Part shown: one piece after another, positions 9,000-17,121 of the stretch
Position numbering within the stretch: the stretch's first letter is position 1
How the letters are laid out: every line of letters begins with the position of its first letter
NCBI RefSeq assembly: GCF_030644365.1
Contig: NZ_CP130058.1
Coordinates: 434,001 to 498,000, forward strand
Direction of reading: 5' to 3'
Source: Schaalia sp. HMT-172
GTDB taxonomy: Bacteria > Actinomycetota > Actinomycetes > Actinomycetales > Actinomycetaceae
Length of the DNA: 64,000 nucleotides
Translations under genes and position numbers: made by a program
The notes under the pieces: generated by a model
The model's input: only the letters and a program-made list of their open reading frames with translations
Databases searched by the model: none
What the model was told of the DNA's origin: nothing

Positions 9000-9104
9000 T
9001 CGCACGTAATTTCCATGTAAACCTTTTGAATCTTGAAATCGCATCGTTGGAATTGCAACGTTTGTGGGGTGTGTTAAAAACTGACCGCCGGGAATTACGT
9101 GCGA
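9000..9104 (+). repeat. Dispersed inverted-repeat element, copy A
   Basis: A 105-bp element bounded by TCGCACGTAATTTCC and GGGAATTACGTGCGA. The interior carries TCTTGAAATC and CGTTGGAATTGCAACG. It is one of six family copies in this window. Compared with the others, both arms of this copy differ at two positions in a complementary way (ACGTAATT against AATTACGT instead of ATGCAATT against AATTGCAT). The flank TTTCCCAACAATG is shared with copy C. It lies between the transpeptidase terminator and the GH13 gene. Confidence 0.85.
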
Positions 9105-9183
9105 GATTTATGGGGACACCATAGGGCGCTAGTGTCGGCGTGTCGTTGCAATTGCCCGGCTGGCGGCTGCGCGGCCTGCGAAC

Positions 9184-9257
9184 TTGGTGCGGGCCCTGAG
9201 ACGCGGTAGTCTGCGGATGGCTGACAGTAAGCCGCTAGTGACATGCGGCTAGCGGCT
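9184..9257 (+). promoter_or_regulatory. Promoter and inverted-repeat operator for the GH13 gene
   Basis: TTGGTG (9184-9189) and TAGTCT (9207-9212) are separated by 17 bases, a good housekeeping promoter. Just downstream of the expected start, AGCCGCTAG (9230-9238) and CTAGCGGCT (9249-9257) form a perfect 9-bp inverted repeat with a 10-base spacer. Its place fits a sugar-responsive repressor site blocking elongation. No regulator is encoded nearby. Confidence 0.5.
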
Positions 9258-9293
9258 GCATACGTAGGTTCCCCGACTCTCGGCAGGTGCTCC

Positions 9294-11027
9294 ATGTTCT
9301 TCTCTCGCGATGCTCTGAACCCCGCAGGCAACGGCCTGGGCCCCGACGAGTGGTGGAAGGGCGCCGTCGTCTACCAGATCTACCCGCGCTCCTTCAAGGA
9401 TTCCAACGGGGACGGCTTCGGTGACCTCGAAGGCATCCGACAGAAACTGGACTACCTGAAGAACCTGGGCGTGGACGTCCTGTGGCTCTCGCCGATCTAC
9501 ACCTCCCCGCAGGCGGACAACGGCTACGACATCGCCGACTACTACGACATCGATCCCATGTTCGGGACGCTCGCGGACTTCGATGCCCTGCTGGACGGCG
9601 TCCACGAGAGGGGCATGCGCCTCGTCATGGACCTGGTCGTCAACCACTCTTCCGACGAGAACCCGTGGTTCGTCGAGTCGCGCTCCTCCCGGGATAACCC
9701 GAAGCGCGACTGGTACATCTGGCGTGACCCTCGCCCCGGGTGCGTGGGAGGCGAGGCCGGGGCACAGCCCAACAACTGGGGGTCCTTCTTCTCCGGCTCG
9801 GCCTGGGCGTGGGACGAGGCCACGGGACAGTACTACCTGCATCTTTTCGACAAGAAGCAGCCCGACCTGAACTGGGATAACCCCGAGGTCCGCGCCGCCA
9901 TCTACGAGATGATGAACTGGTGGCTCGACCGCGGCGTTGACGGATTCCGTATGGACGTCATCAACCTGATCTCGAAGGATCCGGGCCTGCCTGACGGCGT
10001 CGTCTATCCGGGGCGCGCGTGGGGCGAGGGTTACCCGCACTTTTCCGAAGGCCCGCACCTGCACGAATACCTGGCCGAGATGCGCCGCGAGGTGTTCGAC
10101 GGCCGCGCCGGCACTATGACGGTCGGCGAAACTCCGGGCGTGCGCCGCGACAACGTCCTGCTGTTCACGGACCCGGCCCGGCGCGAGCTCGACATGGTGT
10201 TCCAATTCGACCACGTCGACCTCGGCCTCGAAGCGGGGAAGTTCCACCCGCGCCCGCTGCGCCCCGGCGAGCTCGCCGACTGCCTGAGCGCCTGGCAGGA
10301 AGCGCAGGGCGAGGTCGGGTGGAATAGCCTCTACCTGGATAATCATGACCAGCCGCGCGCCGTCAGCCGTTTCGGCGACGAATCGCACCGCTACGCCTCG
10401 GCGACCGCCTTGGCCACCGCGCTGCACATGCTGCGTGGCACCCCCTACGTGTACCAGGGCGAGGAGCTCGGCATGACCAACGGGGCGTTCCATGGCCTCG
10501 ACGATTTCCGTGATGTTGAAGCGCTGCGCTACTACCGCGAGGCCGTGGCGGCGGGGGAGCGCCCCGAGGCCGTCCTGGCAGGTATGCGCGCGATCGGGCG
10601 CGACAACGCGCGCACGCCCGTCCAGTGGGACGCGAGCGAGCACGCCGGCTTCACGGAGGGGGACCCGTGGATTGGCGTCACCCCGAACTACCGGGAGATC
10701 AACGCCGCCTCCCAGGTCGGTGATCCCTCTTCCGTGTACGCCTACTATCGCGCGCTTGCGGACGTCCGCCACGGCCTGCCCGTCATCGCGGTTGGCGCAT
10801 ACGAGCGCATCGCGACCCCCTCGACCGCTATTTTCGCCTACCGGCGCACCCTCGGCGAGGCCGTGGCAACGGTCCTCGTCAACCTTTCCTCACAGCCCGC
10901 GTCCCTCGGCGAGGCGGCGCGTGGGGTGGCAGGCGAGCTGCTTCTTTCTAACCGCGACCTGCCCGAGGCCGAGCGGGGAGTCCCGGCAGTCCTCGAGCCG
11001 TGGGAGGCGCGCGTTTACCTCGCGTGA
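9294..11027 (+). CDS. GH13 alpha-glucosidase / oligo-1,6-glucosidase
   Basis: A cytoplasmic glycoside hydrolase family 13 enzyme of 577 residues that splits alpha-glucosides such as isomaltose, maltose or sucrose-type substrates. The barrel starts with WWKGAVVYQIYPRSFKDSNG. Conserved regions include DLVVNHSSDENPWF, GFRMDVIN (nucleophile Asp near 221), VGETPG (acid/base Glu near 279) and LDNHDQPR (Asp near 352). No signal peptide is seen. ATG at 9294 has GGCAGGTG before it; an upstream in-frame ATG at 9243 lies inside the inverted repeat leader and is less likely. It stands alone, without transporter genes. Exact substrate is not decidable from sequence. Confidence 0.9.
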   Translation: MFFSRDALNPAGNGLGPDEWWKGAVVYQIYPRSFKDSNGDGFGDLEGIRQKLDYLKNLGVDVLWLSPIYTSPQADNGYDIADYYDIDPMFGTLADFDALLDGVHERGMRLVMDLVVNHSSDENPWFVESRSSRDNPKRDWYIWRDPRPGCVGGEAGAQPNNWGSFFSGSAWAWDEATGQYYLHLFDKKQPDLNWDNPEVRAAIYEMMNWWLDRGVDGFRMDVINLISKDPGLPDGVVYPGRAWGEGYPHFSEGPHLHEYLAEMRREVFDGRAGTMTVGETPGVRRDNVLLFTDPARRELDMVFQFDHVDLGLEAGKFHPRPLRPGELADCLSAWQEAQGEVGWNSLYLDNHDQPRAVSRFGDESHRYASATALATALHMLRGTPYVYQGEELGMTNGAFHGLDDFRDVEALRYYREAVAAGERPEAVLAGMRAIGRDNARTPVQWDASEHAGFTEGDPWIGVTPNYREINAASQVGDPSSVYAYYRALADVRHGLPVIAVGAYERIATPSTAIFAYRRTLGEAVATVLVNLSSQPASLGEAARGVAGELLLSNRDLPEAERGVPAVLEPWEARVYLA

Positions 11028-11077
11028 GGGGCGCGTGGCCCCTGGGTGCTGGCGTATGTTCGTGTACACGTCATGAA

Positions 11078-12121
11078 TCATTTATCCAGAGTGCACTCCA
11101 GCGTGGGCGTTGCACCGTCGTAAGCGAAGTCGATGCGGCATTCGAAGGAGGTCCCTTGGGGGAATTTCTTGCCGGCGTTGGGGTCGGTGGGGCCTGTACC
11201 TACTGTGAGGGTGAAGCGCGTATTCTCCAGTGGGCCGATGAAGGGAGGGTCGTTGACCAGGTCCAGTGGTTCAGTGGAGAATGCGAGGGCTCCGCAGGTG
11301 CGTTGTCGCGCGGGGTCTGGCGTGCCGGTGCGGCAAGATGCCGCGAAGGCTTCGCTTTCGGTTTGGATCCATTGGGTGAGCTTCTCGCTCGGCTCAATTG
11401 TGAAGGGGCTGGTCCACATGTTGGTGCGGATTTCCCCTGCCCCATCGGCCAGGGGGTGCTCGTAGTTGAGCGTCCAGTAGTCGGGGTTCTTGGGGGTGGC
11501 TTCCACGCGGTAGCTGCCGGGAAGGAGGAGGTAGGAACCCCGCGGGTTGCTGACCAGGATGTCGCCGACGCGAATGCTGCGCAGGCCGTCCGTGTCGATC
11601 ACCGTGGTCATCGATCCATACGAAAAGGTGTCGATCTTCCACATGCCGAGCTGACCGTTCCTCCTCGTGGTCTCTTTGAAATAGGAACTGAAGGAGTAGG
11701 AGTCGCTTGCGCGGTCGTTGAATCGAACCGTACCCTCGATCTCCGTCCATATGCCCTCGTTCTCCGTCGAGTTGTTGGGAACTGCGCGCCCCTCAAAAGT
11801 GACTTTCGAGGGGGCGTGCGCGTGTGCGGCATCCGTGAGGAAGTCATGCGAGTTTTTGTCGTCGAAAAGGGTCACGAGTTCGGGGAAGTATCTCACGGCG
11901 TCGTTGTACTTTCCGTCTTTGACGAGGTCCATGTAGCGGTTCCATGCATCCAAGGCGGTCAGGTCGGACAGGTACACGTAGTTCGACCAGTATCCCCCTC
12001 CTGCGATGGCGGCCACGAGGCCCACGCACGAGGCGGCGGCAACCCAGCGCTTGCGCTGTGGTGTGTTGTTCATTGGTGGCTCCGTCGACGAGTCGTTCGT
12101 TCTTGTTTCAGTGCGTGTCAT
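11078..12121 (-). CDS. Single-pass membrane protein, lineage-specific family (paralogue 1)
   Basis: A 347-residue protein I do not recognise. A polar N-terminus (MTRTETRTNDSSTE) and a basic RKRW lead to one membrane helix (VAAASCVGLVAAIAGGGYW, about 30-50). A 290-residue domain that should lie outside the membrane follows. Two Cys pairs in the C-terminal half may form disulfides. ATG at 12121 has GGGAGAA upstream. A paralogue at 13601-14647 has a near-identical first 55 residues, but its outer domain is strongly diverged; both share GMWK/Q and the RVGDI/V-x-(V/I)S(N/D)P segment. The Asp-Ala-x(n) segment after the helix resembles lumazine-like or nutrient-binding accessory domains only loosely, so no function is assigned. 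Confidence 0.75.
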   Translation of the reverse strand: MTRTETRTNDSSTEPPMNNTPQRKRWVAAASCVGLVAAIAGGGYWSNYVYLSDLTALDAWNRYMDLVKDGKYNDAVRYFPELVTLFDDKNSHDFLTDAAHAHAPSKVTFEGRAVPNNSTENEGIWTEIEGTVRFNDRASDSYSFSSYFKETTRRNGQLGMWKIDTFSYGSMTTVIDTDGLRSIRVGDILVSNPRGSYLLLPGSYRVEATPKNPDYWTLNYEHPLADGAGEIRTNMWTSPFTIEPSEKLTQWIQTESEAFAASCRTGTPDPARQRTCGALAFSTEPLDLVNDPPFIGPLENTRFTLTVGTGPTDPNAGKKFPQGTSFECRIDFAYDGATPTLECTLDK

Positions 12122-12202
12122 GGATTCTCCCAGGGCGTGCAACATCGAAAGGTAGCAAGCGGACGATCGGTGGCGCAAGCACCTGACAGCCGCTCAGGCT
12201 TT

Positions 12203-12288
12203 CAGTAGTAGTAGGGGCAGTCCTCCCAGCGGGGTGCGCGGTACTCGAGGAAGGCGTCGCGCCCCTCCTGGGCCTTGGTGGTGTGGTG
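12203..12288 (-). pseudogene. menB 3' end fragment (duplication scar)
   Basis: On the minus strand this reads AQEGRDAFLEYRAPRWEDC, then PYYY and a stop. It matches the last 27 residues of the intact MenB (14726-15706) with two substitutions. The sequence between this fragment and the paralogue 1 start, including GCAACATCGAAAGGTAGCAAG, is also shared with the menB-paralogue 2 spacing at 14648-14725. The fragment therefore marks the edge of a copy of the menB tail plus its downstream gene. It has no start codon. Confidence 0.85.
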
Positions 12289-12361
12289 GGTTACTGAGGG
12301 TGCTGTCGTTCGATAGTATATGGAGCGGTCAGGTTTTTTGCTCCTACGTGAGAGAGGCGTT

Positions 12362-13525
12362 ATGACGGCGAAGAAGCTTTATCACCGCCTGTACGCGCGT
12401 GTGGTGCGCGCGCGGCTGCGTTGGTCTGCGTCGCCGCCGGTATTTTTTGCGCGTAAGCGGTACTGGCTCTCAACGATGGTGGCTGTTGCTGTTGTGATCG
12501 GCGCGGTCGCCTCGGTGCTCGCGTGGCGCTCGCACGTTGAGCGGGCGAACCGGGAACTGGACGCGCAGGCTCTGGCCGGTGCGACCAGCGTGGTGAACGC
12601 CTACTGCGATGCGATCCTAAAGGGAAACGTTGACGAGGCAGCCGCGATGGATGGCCTCGCCAATTCCACCGACCCGGAGTGGATGCTCACCGATGCGGGT
12701 GAGGATTTCAGGGTTTCGGCGGGTACTCATATGTCTCTGGCAGTGTCTGAGGGGACGCTCTCGCCGGACAGACTCACTGCGACCTTCGAGGTCACGGGTA
12801 CTGATAACTTCGGGAGGGGCACGCCTGAGCATATCGAGATGGTGGCGCGCCGTGAGAGCCTGGATGCGCCGTGGATGATCGCTACGAGCATGGCACAGAC
12901 TGTGACGGTCGAGTTGCCCGCCGCCACGACCGAGGTTCTTTTCAACGGCGTTACCATCGCTTCCTTTGACCCCGTGGCGGAGTGGCCGGTCAAAGGACGG
13001 GCCCTCACGTTGACCCTCTACCCGGGGGAGTATGAGATCGGCGCGCGCTCATTCAGTAGCGAGGCGCGCCTGAGCTCGTTGCCTGGCAAGCTTCAGCAGC
13101 TCTATCGAGATGACGAGTACGGCGCAGTCCGGTCTCGGTTCGACGTTGAGCTGTCGAGTACCGGCGCCACGACGGTGAGGCCCTTCACTTTCGATGGCAC
13201 TGTCTTGCGAGCGGAAACAGAGATCGAGCTCGTGGAGCTCATCACGCAGTGTATCGACACGCAGGGAAGCTCATCGCACCTGTGCCCCGACGCGACCACA
13301 AACGCTCCACCGAGAGTCAAGCAGGTTGACCTTCGTCACGAAGTCGGGTACTACGACATTCGCGTGACCATTGATTCTCCGACGACCTTCACGATTGAGA
13401 GGCTGCGTGTCCCGAACCCAGCGCCCGGCACAGCCGAGTCATACACGGGCAGCGGCACCATGTCCTACGACGAGAACGGCAACGAAGCGATCACCGGGAT
13501 CACCCTCGTCCCGAGCGAGGCCTGA
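12362..13525 (+). CDS. Single-pass membrane protein with PEGA-like segment, unknown function
   Basis: A 387-residue protein. A basic N-terminus ends in ARKRYW, then a membrane helix (MVAVAVVIGAVASVLAW, about 38-57) and a long outer domain. That domain holds NAYCDAILKGNVDEAAAM, resembling nutrient-transport-factor-like folds. It also has VLFNGVTIASFD followed by LTLTLYPGEYEIGARS, which resembles a PEGA repeat. ATG at 12362 has AGAGAGG upstream. TTACTG (12291-12296) and TAGTAT (12314-12319), 17 bases apart, give a promoter. It lies between two minus-strand paralogues of similar topology, suggesting a shared cell-surface role. No specific function can be given. Confidence 0.75.
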   Translation: MTAKKLYHRLYARVVRARLRWSASPPVFFARKRYWLSTMVAVAVVIGAVASVLAWRSHVERANRELDAQALAGATSVVNAYCDAILKGNVDEAAAMDGLANSTDPEWMLTDAGEDFRVSAGTHMSLAVSEGTLSPDRLTATFEVTGTDNFGRGTPEHIEMVARRESLDAPWMIATSMAQTVTVELPAATTEVLFNGVTIASFDPVAEWPVKGRALTLTLYPGEYEIGARSFSSEARLSSLPGKLQQLYRDDEYGAVRSRFDVELSSTGATTVRPFTFDGTVLRAETEIELVELITQCIDTQGSSSHLCPDATTNAPPRVKQVDLRHEVGYYDIRVTIDSPTTFTIERLRVPNPAPGTAESYTGSGTMSYDENGNEAITGITLVPSEA

Positions 13526-13600
13526 CTCTCCCGCAGATGCCGACTAGCCCACGGTCGGGGCGGCTGGACCCAGGTCGGCGCGGCGCCGGGGCCGTCAGAA

Positions 13601-14647
13601 CTATCGGCGTCGTTTGCCCACCGTGCATGAGGCGTCGGGTGAGTCTGAGGTATCAGGGAAGCTGATGTCACAGGTAACGTAAACAGTCGAGATATGGTAG
13701 CCCTCTTTGAGGATGGTCTCGCCCATGTCGACGTAGAACCCGAACCAAGTCGGATGCACTTCGAAGCTGATGAGGTCAACAGGTGGGAGGGCGGGGGCAT
13801 CAGAGCGCAGTGCCAGGACACCGCATTTCTGCACATCAGCAGGATTGAGGGAAGGCATGGAAGAGCTGAAACTGGTCCGGCAGTCCATCATGAAAGCCTG
13901 GGCTGCCCCGTTGGCCCAATCCTTCAGCTCGTCGCTGGCGACCACCTCGAACGAGGGCGGACCGGCCGTGCGTAGTTCCCCCACGTTGTCGCCGAGCGGG
14001 TAGGTAAAGTCGACTTTCCAGTAGGGTTCGTGATCCGCGTGCGCCTCCATGCGATACCGTCCCGCAAAGAGGAGATGCCGCGCGTCGGGGTCAGAGATGG
14101 CCACGTCACCCACGCGCACGTCGCGCATGCCGGAGAAAGAAACGCTTTGAATCGCCGTGTCAAAACTTGCTTGCCACATGCCAAGCGAGCCGTTTCTTCT
14201 CTCGGTACTTCTCAATGAGAAGGAAAGAGTATCGGGCTCCGAGGAATCGTCGTAGACGAAGGTGGTGTCAAACCATTCAGACGTTGAGCGTGAGGTATGC
14301 GTGCTGACCTCGCTGACCTCGCTAACCCCGCTGACCTGCGGTGCGCCGACGTGGGAACGATCTATCAGCAGTTCGGTGGAAAAACCCTCCGTGAGGAACG
14401 GGTTGCTCCCGTCCGTGAGTGAAAAAGCCTCCTCGTACTGGCCGTCCGCGATAAGCGAGGCGAAGTGAGCGGCCGCGTCCTGCGCGCTCACGTCGGACAG
14501 GTACACGTAGTTCGACCAGTAGCCCGCCCCGGACGCGGCGGCCACGAGGCCCACGCACGAGGCGGCGGCAACCCAGCGCTTGCGCCGTGACGGGCGCGAT
14601 GGAGACTCCGTCGACGAGTCATTCCTTGCTGTTTCAGTGCGTGTCAT
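13601..14647 (-). CDS. Single-pass membrane protein, lineage-specific family (paralogue 2)
   Basis: A 348-residue paralogue of the protein at 11078-12121. The first 55 residues are almost the same (MTRTET, NDSSTE, RKRWVAAASCVGLVAA, GYWSNYVYLSD). The outer domain keeps only scattered identity, such as RRNGSLGMWQ and RVGDVAISDP. A short tract GVSEVSEVSTHTSRSTS near residue 120 comes from a small DNA repeat (GACCTCGCT). ATG at 14647 has GGGAGGATCC upstream. It lies 78 bases downstream of menB on the same strand and may be cotranscribed with it. Function unknown. Confidence 0.75.
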   Translation of the reverse strand: MTRTETARNDSSTESPSRPSRRKRWVAAASCVGLVAAASGAGYWSNYVYLSDVSAQDAAAHFASLIADGQYEEAFSLTDGSNPFLTEGFSTELLIDRSHVGAPQVSGVSEVSEVSTHTSRSTSEWFDTTFVYDDSSEPDTLSFSLRSTERRNGSLGMWQASFDTAIQSVSFSGMRDVRVGDVAISDPDARHLLFAGRYRMEAHADHEPYWKVDFTYPLGDNVGELRTAGPPSFEVVASDELKDWANGAAQAFMMDCRTSFSSSMPSLNPADVQKCGVLALRSDAPALPPVDLISFEVHPTWFGFYVDMGETILKEGYHISTVYVTCDISFPDTSDSPDASCTVGKRRR

Positions 14648-14725
14648 GGATCCTCCCCGAGTGTGCAACATCGAAAGGTAGCAAGTGGACGATCGGTGAC
14701 GCAAGTAGCCGACAGCCTCAGGTCC

Positions 14726-15706
14726 TCAGTAGTAGTAGGGGTAGTCCTCCCAGCGGGGTGCGCGGTGCTCGAGGAAGGCGTCGCGCCCCTCCTGGGCCTC
14801 GGCCGTCATGTACGCCAAGCGCGTGGCCTCGCCCGCGAAGACCTGCTGGCCGGCCAGACCGTCATCCGCCAGGTTGAAGGCGAACTTCAGCATGCGGATG
14901 GCCTGCGGGGACTTCGTCGCGATGGTCGCCGCCCACTCCAGCGCGGTCTCCTCCAACTGCGCGTGCGGCACCGCGCGGTTGATGACGCCCCAACGCTCGG
15001 CAGTCTCAGCGTCGTAGCGCTCGGCCAGGAAAAAGATCTCACGCGCCCGCTTATCCCCGGCCTGACGGGCCAAAAGCGCGGAGCCGTAGCCGGCATCGAA
15101 AGACCCCACGTTCGCGTCCGTCTGCATGAAGGCCGCGTGCTCGATCGAGGCCACCGACAGGTCCGCCACCACGTTCAGCGAATGCCCGCCGCCCGCCGCC
15201 CAGCCGGGAACCGCCGCGATGACGACCTTCGGCATCGTGCGGATCAGGCGCTGGACCTCCAGGATGTGCAGGCGCCCGGCGCGCGCCGGGTCGATCTGCT
15301 CGCGGCGCTGGGCGGTTGCGGCCTCGGGGTCCGCGCCCTCGACCTCGTAGCGGTACCCGTCCCGGCCTCGGACCCTCTGGTCGCCGCCCGAGCAGAACGA
15401 ATAGCCGCCGTCGCGCGCCGACGGCCCGTTGCCCGTCAGAATGACGGCCGCGACCGAGGAAGTCTGGCGCGCGTGGTCGAGCGCGCGGAACAGCTCGTCG
15501 ACCGTGCCCGGGCGGAAGGCGTTGCGAATGTCGGGGCGATCGAAGGCGATGCGCACCACCGGCATGTCCGCGCCCTCGGGGCGTCCATCCGCCTCGGGTC
15601 CGCGCGAAATACCGCGGTGATACGTGATGTCGGAAAAGTCGAAGCCCTCGACCTCGCGCCAGCGGGTCGGGTCGAAGGTGTCGGAGACGAAGGGCAGAGC
15701 ACTCAT
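14726..15706 (-). CDS. menB: 1,4-dihydroxy-2-naphthoyl-CoA synthase MenB
   Basis: A crotonase-fold enzyme of 326 residues that closes the second ring of the naphthoquinone, acting on o-succinylbenzoyl-CoA. Recognisable MenB segments are GYSFCSGGDQRVRGRDGY, the oxyanion-hole loop PGWAAGGGHSL, QTDANVGSFDAGYGS, and the C-terminal tail AFLEHRAPRWEDYPYYY, which is characteristic of MenB. ATG at 15706 is preceded by TAGAAT seven bases away, the leaderless pattern; an upstream ATG adds 40 low-quality residues. It diverges from menC across a 347-base gap. Part of its 3' end is duplicated at 12203-12288. Confidence 0.93.
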   Translation of the reverse strand: MSALPFVSDTFDPTRWREVEGFDFSDITYHRGISRGPEADGRPEGADMPVVRIAFDRPDIRNAFRPGTVDELFRALDHARQTSSVAAVILTGNGPSARDGGYSFCSGGDQRVRGRDGYRYEVEGADPEAATAQRREQIDPARAGRLHILEVQRLIRTMPKVVIAAVPGWAAGGGHSLNVVADLSVASIEHAAFMQTDANVGSFDAGYGSALLARQAGDKRAREIFFLAERYDAETAERWGVINRAVPHAQLEETALEWAATIATKSPQAIRMLKFAFNLADDGLAGQQVFAGEATRLAYMTAEAQEGRDAFLEHRAPRWEDYPYYY

Positions 15707-15873
15707 GCCTCGGATTCTAATCGACGAGGCCGGGGCGGGGAAGGCGCGAGGAAGCCCGGGTCCGCGCGTCGAGCGGGCGTCGTATCCGCCGTGACCTCGC
15801 GGCGTATCGGGCGGAGGAACCCGCAAGCTAACCGCACGGAATGAGGCGTGTCGGAAAGGGGAAAGGGCTTACG

Positions 15874-15904
15874 TTGACTAGTCACATTTGATGTGATGTA
15901 TCAT
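15874..15904 (+). promoter_or_regulatory. Promoter region of menC-menD with inverted repeat
   Basis: TTGACT (15874-15879) and TATCAT (15899-15904) are 19 bases apart. Between them CACAT-TTG-ATGTG (15883-15895) is a perfect inverted repeat. The surrounding 15840-16053 is AT-rich compared with neighbouring genes. It is the only visible control region between divergent menB and menC and could be a repressor site. Confidence 0.45.
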
Positions 15905-16053
15905 ATAGCGCTATTTGCCAGGCGTTTGGTAAGGGGGAAGAGTCTGTCACTTCTTGATGGTTAGCGCAAAAGGGCCGTACAAGTGTCAGTGAGAACGAGT
16001 TGAGGATAAGCGCAGGTTGCGCGACAATGTTACCGACATGTAAGGAGGGGCCA

Positions 16054-17112
16054 ATGAACGCATCGCAGCAGGCGGCGCTCATGCGCATCCCCATGCGCAC
16101 GCTGAGCCGTCAAACGCGGTACGCCCTCGAAGGCGTCGACGACATCTTGGTGTACAAGGTAGCGATGACCACACGCTTCCGTGGCGTGACTCGCCGCGAG
16201 GGACTCCTTCTGCACGGCCACGCCGGATGGGGCGAAGCGGCCCCCTTCTGGAACTACGACGACGCCGAGTCCTCGCGCTGGCTGGCCGCCGCCCTCGAGT
16301 CGGCGCGCCGCTTCCCGCCGGTGCCCCGGCGTAAGTACGTGCCCGTCAACGTCACGATTCCCGTGATCGCCCCCGAGGATGCCTACGAGCGTGTCAAAGC
16401 CTCGGGCGGGTGCGCGACCGCGAAAATCAAGGTCGCCGAACCCGGCGTGAGCATCTCGCGCGACTGTGCGCGCATCGCCGCCGTCGCCGACGCGCTGCGT
16501 CAAACCGTCGGCGGGCAAGCCACGATCCGCCTGGACGCCAACGGCGCCTGGGAAGTGGACGAGGCACGCGCCGTGATCCCCGCCCTCGTCGAGGCGGCCG
16601 GAGTGGTTCCCATCGAATACGTCGAACAACCCTGCCTGACGGTGGACGAACTGGCCCAGGTGCGCCGCAGCGTCGACGTGCCCATCGCCGCCGACGAGTC
16701 CATCCGCCGCGCCGAAGACCCCTTGGAGGTGGCCCGCAAGGAGGCCGCCGACGTCGTCATCATCAAGGTCGCGCCCCTGGGCGGCGTCCGCTCCGCCCTG
16801 CGGGTCGCCCGCAAGAGCGGCCTCGGCGTCGTCGTCTCCTCCGCGCTCGAAACCTCCGTGGGCCTGTCCGTGGGCGTCGCCGCCGCCGCGGCGGTCCCCG
16901 GCATTCCGCGCGCCGCGGGGCTGGCCACGGCCTCGTTGCTCGTCGCAGACGTTACCACCCCGCTCGTGCCCGAACGCGGCCGGCTGCCCGTGGGGCGCCT
17001 CGAGCCTGACCTGGAGCTCATTGACCGGAGCCCCGGCGACTCTGACCTCGCGTCCCGGTGGGGGATGCGCCTCGAAGGCATGGCTGAGCACCTGGGGGCG
17101 GGCGCCCGGTAG
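16054..17112 (+). CDS. menC: o-succinylbenzoate synthase MenC
   Basis: An enolase-superfamily dehydratase of 352 residues that makes o-succinylbenzoate from SHCHC. The KxK pair is in TAKIKVAE (Lys near 124 and 126). Metal ligands follow in RLDANG (Asp near 161), YVEQP and AADES. The second catalytic Lys is in VIIKVAPLGG. ATG at 16054 has AAGGAGG at ideal spacing. MenD begins 10 bases after its stop, so the two are a unit. Confidence 0.92.
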   Translation: MNASQQAALMRIPMRTLSRQTRYALEGVDDILVYKVAMTTRFRGVTRREGLLLHGHAGWGEAAPFWNYDDAESSRWLAAALESARRFPPVPRRKYVPVNVTIPVIAPEDAYERVKASGGCATAKIKVAEPGVSISRDCARIAAVADALRQTVGGQATIRLDANGAWEVDEARAVIPALVEAAGVVPIEYVEQPCLTVDELAQVRRSVDVPIAADESIRRAEDPLEVARKEAADVVIIKVAPLGGVRSALRVARKSGLGVVVSSALETSVGLSVGVAAAAAVPGIPRAAGLATASLLVADVTTPLVPERGRLPVGRLEPDLELIDRSPGDSDLASRWGMRLEGMAEHLGAGAR

Positions 17113-17121
17113 GCTGGGCGC

